Assembly: GCA_937923365.1 (NCBI GenBank)
Contig: CALAIJ010000049.1
Location: 1-5,412, forward strand
Length of the DNA: 5,412 bases
Direction of reading: 5' to 3'
From: an uncultured Sulfitobacter sp.
GTDB lineage: Bacteria; Pseudomonadota; Alphaproteobacteria; Rhodobacterales; Rhodobacteraceae
Shown: one piece after another, positions 1 to 5,412 of the stretch
Layout of the letters: each line of letters starts with the position of its first letter
Position numbering within the stretch: position 1 is the stretch's first letter
Position numbers and translations under genes: made by a program
The notes under the pieces: generated by a model
What the model saw: only the letters and a program-made list of their open reading frames with translations
Told to the model about the DNA's origin: nothing
Databases searched by the model: none

Positions 1-1082
1 ATTCTGTTGCGCCTGCCTCGGATGATCACATCGCAATGGTCGTGCGTGAACCCATCGGCGTGGTGGGCCTTGTGCTGCCATGGAACTTCCCTCTGCTCAT
101 GCTGGCGTGGAAAATCGGTCCCGCTCTTGCGTCAGGTTGCTCGGTCATTGTGAAACCGGCAGAGGAAACCTCGCTCACCGCCTTGCGGGTGGCTGAACTC
201 GCGTCCGAGGCGGGTCTGCCGCGCGGGGTGTTGAACGTCTTGCCCGGCGGCGGGGCCGAGGTGGGCGAACCTCTGGGGCGGCATATGGATGTGGACATGG
301 TCAGCTTCACCGGCTCCACGGTCACGGGCAAACGGTTCCTTGGCTACGCAGCCGAAAGCAACGCCAAGGAAATCGTGCTCGAAATGGGTGGCAAGAACCC
401 TTGCGTGGTGATGGACGACGCCGAAAACCTCGACCGCGTTGCGGCACACATTGTGAACGGCGCGTTCTGGAACATGGGCGAAAATTGCAGCGCCATCAGC
501 CGTCTGATCGTGCACAAATCGGTCAAGGCGGAGCTGATGGACAAGATCGAAGCCCACGCACGCGACTGGCCTTTGGGCGATCCGCTTGACCCCGAAACGC
601 GGTTGGGGGCGATGGTGTCCAAGGTGCATTTTGATAAGGTTTCCGGCTATTTGAAAGGCGCAGCTAACATATCCTTCGGTGGCGGCACCAAGGACGGTGC
701 CTTTGTCGAGGCGACCGTGCTGGAGGTGCCCGACAACAGCCACACCCTTGCGCGGGACGAGATTTTCGGGCCGGTCCTCACGGTCATCGAAGTCAGCAGT
801 TTCGACCAAGCCATCGCCGTGGCAAACGACACCGACTATGGCCTGTGCGCCTCGCTTTTCACCGCCAATGCCAAGCGGGCCTTGCGCGGGGCGCGTATGC
901 TGCGGGCAGGTACCGTCACGATCAACAGCTACGGCGAGGGGGACATTTCCACGCCGTTTGGCGGCTACAAACAGTCCGGTTTTGGCGGGCGCGACAATGG
1001 CCTGCAGGCGCATGACCAATACACGCAGGTCAAAACGATCTGGCTTGATCTGGCGGATGACGACGACGAGGCCGTCGGCTGA
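1..1082 (+). CDS. Aldehyde dehydrogenase, PuuC-like, NAD(P)-dependent (5' partial)
   Basis: This is an aldehyde dehydrogenase of the ALDH superfamily, which oxidises an aldehyde to its carboxylic acid with NAD(P)+ in the cytoplasm. The frame is open to the left edge (first full codon at base 3), so the ATG at 36 is internal. About 359 residues are visible, and a usual family length near 490 implies that roughly 130-140 N-terminal residues lie outside. Counting from the Met at 36, the sequence shows PWNFP with the oxyanion Asn17, the cofactor lysine in KPAEE (Lys40), the FTGSTVTGK Rossmann loop (91-99), the general base in LEMGGK (Glu116), the nucleophile in GENCSA (Cys151), EIFGPVL (242-248) and the C-terminal PFGGYKQSGFGGRD stretch. 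All catalytic residues are intact. The C-terminal part resembles gamma-glutamyl-gamma-aminobutyraldehyde dehydrogenase (PuuC). The protein ends in an acidic DDDDE tail. Its TGA overlaps the next ATG by one base. The amine oxidase two genes on suggests that it handles the aldehyde made there. The family is certain; the substrate is inferred. Confidence 0.93.
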   Translation, partial: SVAPASDDHIAMVVREPIGVVGLVLPWNFPLLMLAWKIGPALASGCSVIVKPAEETSLTALRVAELASEAGLPRGVLNVLPGGGAEVGEPLGRHMDVDMVSFTGSTVTGKRFLGYAAESNAKEIVLEMGGKNPCVVMDDAENLDRVAAHIVNGAFWNMGENCSAISRLIVHKSVKAELMDKIEAHARDWPLGDPLDPETRLGAMVSKVHFDKVSGYLKGAANISFGGGTKDGAFVEATVLEVPDNSHTLARDEIFGPVLTVIEVSSFDQAIAVANDTDYGLCASLFTANAKRALRGARMLRAGTVTINSYGEGDISTPFGGYKQSGFGGRDNGLQAHDQYTQVKTIWLDLADDDDEAVG

Positions 1083-1834
1083 TGCGCGTCGGTTTCATCG
1101 GCACCGGAGAGATCGCGGCAGCCATGGTGCGCGGCCTTGCCGGGCGCGGGCACGAGATTTTCGTCTCTGCCCGCAATGCGAAGACGTCAGCCTTGCTGGC
1201 GGATGAGGTGTCCGGTGTGACAGTCGCATCAAACGCTGAGGTTGTTGCCCAAAGCGACACTGTGTTTTTATGCCTGATGGCGGATGTCGCGCGGCAGGTC
1301 TTGCCTGATCTCCCGTTTCGCGCAGGTCAGGCGGTGATTTCGGTCATGGTCGACGTGCCTGTCACCGACCTGCACGCCTTGTGCGCACCCGCCACGGATA
1401 TCGCCTGCACGATCCCGCTTTCTGCGGTGGCCACCGGCGGCTCCATGCTGCCCTGCTATCCTGCGTCCTCCGCTCTTGAGACGCTCTTCGGGAAGACGGA
1501 TACCATCCTGCCTGTTGCCTCCCAGAGCGCATTGAATGCGCATTTTGCAGGCTCGGCGCTCTCCGCGCCGCTCATCGCCCTGATGCAGACCGGCAGCACC
1601 TGGCTGGCCGACCAGACCGGTGATCCGCAAGCGGCAGAGGCCTATGTCGCAGGGGTTTTTGCAGGCTTTCTGCGACAGATGCAGACCAGCGGCGCTGATT
1701 TTGACACGCTTTTGCAAAGTCTCGCGACCGAAGGCGGGCTGAACGCCAGCCTCAAAAGCCACATGCAGGACACCGGCGCCCATGATGCCCTGATCGCAGG
1801 GCTGGAGGCGCTCAAGCCCCGTCTGGGTCTTTGA
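1082..1834 (+). CDS. ProC-like NAD(P)-binding oxidoreductase (pyrroline-5-carboxylate reductase family)
   Basis: This is a 250-residue cytoplasmic protein with an N-terminal Rossmann fold: GFIGTGEIAAAM at residues 4-15, with SARN (29-32) after the second strand, whose Arg suggests NADP(H) preference. The layout matches pyrroline-5-carboxylate reductase. The segment around IPLSAVATGGSM (111-122) sits where ProC has its MPNTP region. A C-terminal helical domain (about 155-250) carries TEGGLN (216-221) where ProC has SPGGTT. Length is slightly below the usual 265-275 for ProC. Both substrate-side motifs are altered, so it probably reduces or oxidises something other than pyrroline-5-carboxylate, perhaps a related cyclic imine or imino acid. 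The ATG at 1082 overlaps the preceding stop (TGATG), with a weak GAGG at 1068-1071. Its own stop overlaps the next gene's ATG in the same way, which points to coupled translation. A 6-phosphogluconate-dehydrogenase-like or imine-reductase-like role is an alternative. The fold is fairly sure; the reaction is unknown. Confidence 0.85.
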   Translation: MRVGFIGTGEIAAAMVRGLAGRGHEIFVSARNAKTSALLADEVSGVTVASNAEVVAQSDTVFLCLMADVARQVLPDLPFRAGQAVISVMVDVPVTDLHALCAPATDIACTIPLSAVATGGSMLPCYPASSALETLFGKTDTILPVASQSALNAHFAGSALSAPLIALMQTGSTWLADQTGDPQAAEAYVAGVFAGFLRQMQTSGADFDTLLQSLATEGGLNASLKSHMQDTGAHDALIAGLEALKPRLGL

Positions 1835-3168
1835 TGTACCGCGCCAAGCGTACGCCTGCGTTCAACAGCCCCGCGGCATGGGCCGAGGTTCTGGGGTCTT
1901 ACCCCCCGGCACCCGCCTTGGAAGCGGATGCCACAGCGGACGTGGCAATCATCGGCGCGGGATTTGCGGGCCTCTCTGCCGCGCGGCGGTTGACGCAACT
2001 GGACCCGACTGTCCGTATCACCGTGCTTGATGCGTTGCGCGTCGGCGAAGGTTCAGCCGGGCGCAACTCCGGCTTCATGATTGATCTGCCGCATGATCTG
2101 GCCTCGGATGACTATGCAGGGGCAGGGGATGATGCCGCCCTTAGCGCGCTGAACCGGCAGGCGATTGCCTTTGCGCGCGATGCGGCGGAGGACTACGCGA
2201 TCAATCCGGCCTTCGTAGACCCCGCAGGCAAGGTGAACGGGGCGGCCAGCCCCAAGGGCGATGCCCATAACGCCAGTTACGCCCGCCACCTTGCCACGTT
2301 GGGAGAGCCTTGCGAGGTGTTGGACGCCACCCAGATGCGGGCATTGACCGGCAGCCCCCACTATACCTCCGGCCTGTTCACGCCGGGCACATTGATGCTG
2401 CAACCGGCGGGCTACGTGCAGGGACTGGCCGCAGGATTGCGACGCGACGGTGTCCAGATCTTTGAGCGAACCCCCGTCACAGCCTTTGCCCGCGATGGCC
2501 AAGGCTGGACTGTCGCAACCCCCAAAGGATCCTTGCGCGCCGCCAAAATCATTCTGGCTACCAATGGTCATTTGGAAAGTTTTGGGGTCGCGAAGGGGCA
2601 ACTCCTTCAGCTGTTCCTCTACGCCTCCATGACGCCGGAACTGGACGCCGACCGGCTCAAGGCGTTGGGGGGTGCAGCGCGCTGGGGCGTCACGCCCTCT
2701 GATCCGATGGGCACCACCATGCGCCGGATCGATACAGCGCAAGGCGGCAACCGGATCGTCACGCGCACCTGTGCCAGCGTGCGGCCCGATATGCAGGTGT
2801 CTGCCCGCGATATTGCGCGTGCGACGGCCATTCAGGCCCGCAAGTTTGCGCAGCGGTTTCCAGCGCTGCGCGGCACAAAGATGCAACACGCATGGGCGGG
2901 GCATTTGTGCCTGACGCTGAATGGCGTGGCTGTGGCGCGCGAGATTGACCGTGGGGTCTACAGTGCCTGTGTGCAAAACGGCCTCGGCACGGCGCGCGGC
3001 ACCCTTACGGGGATCGCGGCGGCCGAGGCGGCCTTGGGCCAGACCAGCGCTATTACAGAGCATTTCGCAGCAGAACCCGCGCCCAAACCGCTGCCGCCAC
3101 AGCCATTCGCCACATGGGGCGCAAATGCCTATCTTCGCTGGAAAGAACGCCGTGCAGGCGCAGAGTAG
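1834..3168 (+). CDS. FAD-dependent amine oxidoreductase, DAO family (PuuB/OrdL-like)
   Basis: This is a 444-residue flavoprotein of the D-amino-acid-oxidase fold (DAO, FAD_binding/glycine-sarcosine-oxidase type), which oxidises an amine or N-alkyl amino acid to an imine or aldehyde. An N-terminal extension (about 1-35) precedes the dinucleotide-binding motif AIIGAGFAGLSAA (38-50). GSAGRNSGFM (73-82) is the conserved FAD-contact loop of this family. Near the C-terminus are QHAWAGHLCLTLNG (351-364) and GLGTARGT (383-390), which corresponds to the usual C-terminal FAD-binding segment. There is no signal peptide or membrane helix. The ATG at 1834 is preferred over an in-frame TTG at 1831 because it makes the same TGATG overlap seen at the preceding junction. 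The nearest GGAGG (1804-1808) is too far upstream to act as its Shine-Dalgarno, so translation probably depends on the gene before. Pairing with a PuuC-like dehydrogenase resembles the PuuB-PuuC steps of putrescine breakdown. No glutamylpolyamine synthetase or hydrolase is visible, so puuB is not assigned. Confidence 0.9.
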   Translation: MYRAKRTPAFNSPAAWAEVLGSYPPAPALEADATADVAIIGAGFAGLSAARRLTQLDPTVRITVLDALRVGEGSAGRNSGFMIDLPHDLASDDYAGAGDDAALSALNRQAIAFARDAAEDYAINPAFVDPAGKVNGAASPKGDAHNASYARHLATLGEPCEVLDATQMRALTGSPHYTSGLFTPGTLMLQPAGYVQGLAAGLRRDGVQIFERTPVTAFARDGQGWTVATPKGSLRAAKIILATNGHLESFGVAKGQLLQLFLYASMTPELDADRLKALGGAARWGVTPSDPMGTTMRRIDTAQGGNRIVTRTCASVRPDMQVSARDIARATAIQARKFAQRFPALRGTKMQHAWAGHLCLTLNGVAVAREIDRGVYSACVQNGLGTARGTLTGIAAAEAALGQTSAITEHFAAEPAPKPLPPQPFATWGANAYLRWKERRAGAE

Positions 3169-3174
3169 TGGACG

Positions 3175-3207
3175 CATGGCCCCGCCTGACGTATCAGGCC
3201 AGCCATG
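3175..3207 (+). promoter_or_regulatory. Two-part inverted repeat covering the glycosyltransferase start codon
   Basis: The intergenic gap and the next start codon form an imperfect hairpin. The outer stem is CATGGC (3175-3180) with GCCATG (3202-3207). The inner stem is GCCTGA (3184-3189) with TCAGGC (3194-3199), around a CGTA loop. The internal loop is CCC on one side and CA on the other. In RNA, all twelve pairs are Watson-Crick. The ATG of the downstream gene (3205-3207) and the only Shine-Dalgarno-like bases, AGG at 3196-3198, lie in the paired arms. No T-run follows, so it is not a standard intrinsic terminator. A translational control role is inferred; chance in GC-rich DNA remains possible. 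Confidence 0.4.
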
Positions 3208-4248
3208 AAGGGCCCGATCCATATCCTGCGCCGCCTTTGGGCCCGCTCTGTTGAGGCACGCCGCCAAGCGCGGTTTGCGGCCTCCGTCCAGCACCTGCAT
3301 GGGCCGCAAGCGCTGCAAAGCGCCCCGGACGAGGTGATCCTGATCGCGCTTGTGCGCAACGGCAGCTATTATCTGGATGCGTTCTTTGCCCATTACCGCG
3401 CCATGGGGATCACCCATTTTGTGTTCATCGATAACGGCTCGACCGATGACACAATCGACCGGATCAAAGCGGAGCCGGGGACGGTGATCGACCAGAGCAC
3501 GCTGCCTCTGGCCGAGTACGAAGATCTGATCCGCGCCTATCCCGCCAATGCGTACGGGCGCGACCGCTGGTGTCTTTATGTGGACATGGACGAGATGCTG
3601 GATTTCGCGGGCCGCACCACGCACGGCATCCATGCGCTGACATCCTACATGACCGCCCAAGGGCACACGGCCATGATCGGCCAAATGCTCGAGATGTTCC
3701 CCAAAGCAGCCTTGCAAGACGTGGCCGACATGCCTTTTGATCAGGTGCTTGAGGATTTTGCCTACTTCGACATCAGCACCGTGGACCGCTATGCCTACCA
3801 TAGCCCCGACATCCCTTTCTCGGCCTTGCTGGCAGGCAATGTGACCACCACCCCCGATATCCAGTTCTGCTTTGGCGGTGTGCGGGGCAAGGTCTTTGAC
3901 GAGGCCTGTTGCCTGACCAAGCACCCGCTGATTTTCAACGGGCAGGGGGTGACACCCGCACCACATCCGCATCTGTCGATGGGCGTCACCTGTTCTGACA
4001 TGAGCGTGGTGATCAAACACTACAAGTTCGCCAATGATCCTCATGCACGCGACGCGGCCACACTGGCCACAGGGGCGGTGGATCACGGAGAGGACGCCGC
4101 CCGCGCGCAAGTGATGGCGAACCGCCGCGATCTGTCGTTGTTCTCGCTTGATGCGCGGCGCTGGAACCGTGTGGAGCTGCTGGTGCGGGCTGGTTTCCTT
4201 GTGGCCTCGCCGGACTATGCCGCCCATCTAAAGGAGTTGCGTCCATGA
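3205..4248 (+). CDS. Glycosyltransferase family 2-like protein (Glyco_tranf_2_4 type)
   Basis: This is a 347-residue protein of the Glyco_tranf_2_4 (GT2/GT92-like) group, which is frequent in Rhodobacterales and probably transfers a sugar from a nucleotide-sugar donor. After a basic N-terminus (1-40) comes the nucleotide-binding part with VRNGSYYLDAFFAHYR (50-65) and FIDNGSTDDT (74-83). Next are YVDMDEML (125-132), whose Asp127-Met-Asp129 is the metal-binding DxD, GGVRGKVF (224-231), KHPLIF (239-244) and IKHYKF (270-275). No signal peptide or membrane segment is seen, so it is likely cytoplasmic. The start is fixed by an in-frame TGA at 3187-3189; the ATG at 3205 is the first start after it. 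It has no strong Shine-Dalgarno and lies in an inverted repeat. The gene follows the flavoenzyme by 36 bases and overlaps the next glycosyltransferase by four bases (ATGA), with which it probably works in polysaccharide synthesis. Donor and acceptor are unknown. Confidence 0.88.
   Translation: MKGPIHILRRLWARSVEARRQARFAASVQHLHGPQALQSAPDEVILIALVRNGSYYLDAFFAHYRAMGITHFVFIDNGSTDDTIDRIKAEPGTVIDQSTLPLAEYEDLIRAYPANAYGRDRWCLYVDMDEMLDFAGRTTHGIHALTSYMTAQGHTAMIGQMLEMFPKAALQDVADMPFDQVLEDFAYFDISTVDRYAYHSPDIPFSALLAGNVTTTPDIQFCFGGVRGKVFDEACCLTKHPLIFNGQGVTPAPHPHLSMGVTCSDMSVVIKHYKFANDPHARDAATLATGAVDHGEDAARAQVMANRRDLSLFSLDARRWNRVELLVRAGFLVASPDYAAHLKELRP
4231..4236 (+). promoter_or_regulatory. Shine-Dalgarno site for the second glycosyltransferase
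   Basis: AAGGAG lies eight bases before the ATG at 4245, inside the last codons of the preceding gene. It is the clearest ribosome binding site in the window and supports that start despite the ATGA overlap. It also suggests the second glycosyltransferase can be translated independently of the first, whose own start is weak. Confidence 0.75.
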
Positions 4249-5186
4249 CCACCGCCGCCGTTGTCATCGGTCGCAACGAAGGGGCACGTCTGATCGCCTG
4301 CCTTGAGGCGCTGCAAGAAGGGGTCGACCATGTGGTTTATGTCGATTCCGGCTCCTCCGACGGCTCTGTTGCCGCGGCAAAGGCACGCGGCGCGCAGGTA
4401 GTGGCGCTGGATATGACCCAGCCGTTCACCGCGGCCCGCGCCCGCAATGCAGGGCTGGCCGAGGTGGGCGCAGATGTGGCCTATGTCCAGTTCCTTGACG
4501 GTGATTGCATCCTGCGGGACGGCTGGATGCAGATCGCGACGGCCTATCTGGATGCGCACACCGACGCGGCGGTGGTCTGCGGACGCAGGCGGGAGCAAAA
4601 CCCGAAAGCCAGCGTCTACAACAGCTTGATCGATGCGGAGTGGGACACGCCCATCGGCGATGCCCGCGCCTGCGGAGGCGACGCGTTGATGCGCACGCGC
4701 GCCTTGCGTGACGTGGGCGGCTACCGCGAGACGTTGATCGCGGGCGAAGAGCCGGAGCTTTGCGTGCGCCTGCGCCAGGCGGGCTGGAAGATCCACCGTC
4801 TGGACGCTGAAATGACCTGGCACGACGCGGATATCACCCGCCTGTCGCAATGGTGGAAACGCAGCCGCCGTGCAGGCCATGCTTTTGCGGAAGGTGCCGC
4901 CTTGCACGGCGCCGCGCCAGAGCATCACTGGGTTGCTGAAACCCGCCGTGCACTGCTCTGGGGGGCTGCTTTGCCACTGGTCATCTTGCTGGCTGCTGTG
5001 ATCACCCCTTGGGCCTTGCTGTTGTTGCTGGTCTACCCCGCGCAAGTGCTTCGCCTGTCCCGCAAGGGGGGGCTGCTATGGGGCTTCTTCACGGTCTTGG
5101 GTAAATTTCCCGAAGCGATTGGCGCGGCGGGGTTCTATCTGGCGCGTCTCTCCGGTCGCAATGCACGCATCATTGAATACAAATAG
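4245..5186 (+). CDS. GT-A glycosyltransferase family 2 with C-terminal membrane region
   Basis: This is a 313-residue inverting glycosyltransferase of family 2. The Rossmann-like donor domain begins at once with AAVVIGRNEGARL (4-16) and YVDSGSSDGS (32-41). FLDGDCIL (83-90) carries the metal-binding DxD (Asp85, Asp87). The acceptor side has GGDALMR (144-150) and GEEPELCVRLRQAGW (167-181), which holds the likely catalytic acidic residues. TWHD (191-194) and QWWKRSRRAG (202-211) follow, the latter in the position of the QxxRW-type motif. From about 238 to 268 the chain is strongly hydrophobic, enough for one or two membrane passes, and a weaker hydrophobic stretch lies at about 277-300. It is therefore probably anchored at the cytoplasmic membrane with its catalytic domain in the cytoplasm, building lipid-linked or exported polysaccharide. 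The start is supported by AAGGAG at 4231-4236. It overlaps the preceding glycosyltransferase by ATGA and faces a WecG-type gene across a 48-base gap. The family is sure; the sugar is unknown. Confidence 0.92.
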   Translation: MTTAAVVIGRNEGARLIACLEALQEGVDHVVYVDSGSSDGSVAAAKARGAQVVALDMTQPFTAARARNAGLAEVGADVAYVQFLDGDCILRDGWMQIATAYLDAHTDAAVVCGRRREQNPKASVYNSLIDAEWDTPIGDARACGGDALMRTRALRDVGGYRETLIAGEEPELCVRLRQAGWKIHRLDAEMTWHDADITRLSQWWKRSRRAGHAFAEGAALHGAAPEHHWVAETRRALLWGAALPLVILLAAVITPWALLLLLVYPAQVLRLSRKGGLLWGFFTVLGKFPEAIGAAGFYLARLSGRNARIIEYK

Positions 5187-5234
5187 CGCTTTGGACCAGC
5201 TTCATTTTGCCAATACCCCAGACGCCGCTACGTG

Positions 5235-5412
5235 CTACGTACGCGCGCCTTTGCGTTGACGCAGCGCGCTGACGACCAACCCTGGCAGGATCGCAAAGCA
5301 CTTGGCATAGCGCGGCACCATGCGGCGCGGGCTTTGAAGCGCACGCCATAGCCATTCCAGTGCCAAGGCCCGCATGATTTTGGGCGCGCGCACTTGGTGG
5401 CCGGAGAAGAAA
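5235..5412 (-). CDS. WecG/TagA/CpsF family glycosyltransferase, C-terminal fragment (5' partial)
   Basis: Reading leftward on the minus strand from 5411 gives 58 residues with no start in the window, ending at a TAG (complement of 5235-5237). The gene therefore begins beyond the right edge. The fragment shows the signature C-terminal end of the WecG/TagA/CpsF family: FFSG, then RAP (9-11 of the fragment), LALEWLWRALQSPRR (16-30) and RYA (34-36), followed by a hydrophobic stretch (38-50) and a basic tail. Members transfer ManNAcA, ManNAc or glucose-type residues to a lipid-linked acceptor at the inner face of the membrane in enterobacterial common antigen, teichoic acid or exopolysaccharide synthesis. 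The usual length is about 240-260 residues, so only the last quarter is seen. Another minus-strand frame here (from about 5355 to 5170) overlaps the GT2 gene and has no family features. The opposite orientation shows that the polysaccharide region contains at least two transcription units. Which sugar is transferred cannot be told. Confidence 0.83.
   Translation of the reverse strand, partial: FFSGHQVRAPKIMRALALEWLWRALQSPRRMVPRYAKCFAILPGLVVSALRQRKGART

Noticed and set aside
36..38. ATG as the true start of the aldehyde dehydrogenase.
   Set aside because: The frame stays open to the left edge, and the family needs about 130 more residues before the PWNFP motif region. The gene is cut by the window, not short.
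132..1019. Minus-strand open frame of 295 codons opposite the aldehyde dehydrogenase.
   Set aside because: The plus strand carries every catalytic ALDH motif in frame. The antisense translation is rich in His, Arg and Gly, has no family pattern, and is best read as a shadow.
1831..1833. TTG as the start of the flavoenzyme gene.
   Set aside because: The ATG directly after it gives the same TGATG overlap as the preceding junction and is the more usual start codon. The difference is one residue.
2053..4227. Very long open frame on the minus strand (724 codons) opposite the flavoenzyme and first glycosyltransferase.
   Set aside because: It lies antisense to two genes with clear family motifs, runs across their junction and shows no recognisable domain in its translation. 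GC-rich codon bias commonly opens such shadow frames.
4215..5045. Minus-strand open frame of 276 codons opposite the second glycosyltransferase.
   Set aside because: It is antisense to a well-supported GT2 gene with a good ribosome binding site. Its translation shows no domain and starts with low-complexity glutamines that are artefacts of the opposite strand.
5243..5269. GCGCGC stem with an inner TGCG-TTGA-CGCA hairpin as a possible terminator.
   Set aside because: It lies inside the coding tail of the WecG-family gene, has a 3-base bulge and no T-run on either strand, and GC-rich coding sequence often yields such pairing.
5170..5355. Minus-strand 61-codon open frame at the right end.
   Set aside because: It overlaps the end of the GT2 gene and occupies a different frame from the WecG-family tail, which has recognisable conserved residues.

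Overview
The window is GC-rich DNA with dense, overlapping genes and looks like an alphaproteobacterium, most likely Rhodobacterales (the Roseobacter group). That placement is inferred from base composition, codon use and general protein resemblance; no search was run. Nearly all of it is coding. It holds five genes on the + strand and the tail of a sixth on the - strand. Both edge genes are cut by the window.

Bases 1-3168 hold a tightly coupled three-gene catabolic operon on the + strand. In order, these are an aldehyde dehydrogenase of the PuuC-like type (5' end outside the window), a ProC-like NAD(P)-binding reductase, and a FAD-dependent amine oxidoreductase of the DAO/PuuB/OrdL type. Both junctions are TGATG overlaps, so the three are probably translated together. 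The simplest reading is that the flavoenzyme oxidises an amine or N-substituted amino acid to an imine or aldehyde, the dehydrogenase oxidises the aldehyde to an acid, and the ProC-like enzyme reduces an imine or related intermediate. The substrate cannot be read from the sequence.

Bases 3169-3204 are a 36-base gap. Together with the next start codon it forms a two-part inverted repeat (3175-3207).

Bases 3205-5186 hold two glycosyltransferase genes on the + strand, overlapping by ATGA. The first is a cytoplasmic Glyco_tranf_2_4-like protein. The second is a GT-A family 2 enzyme with a hydrophobic C-terminal part.

Bases 5187-5234 are a 48-base convergent gap with no convincing terminator. 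Bases 5235-5412 on the - strand encode the C-terminal 58 residues of a WecG/TagA/CpsF-family glycosyltransferase that faces the other two. The right part of the window is therefore probably the edge of a surface or exopolysaccharide cluster, abutting an unrelated amine-catabolism operon. No tRNA, rRNA, mobile element, CRISPR array or phage gene was seen.
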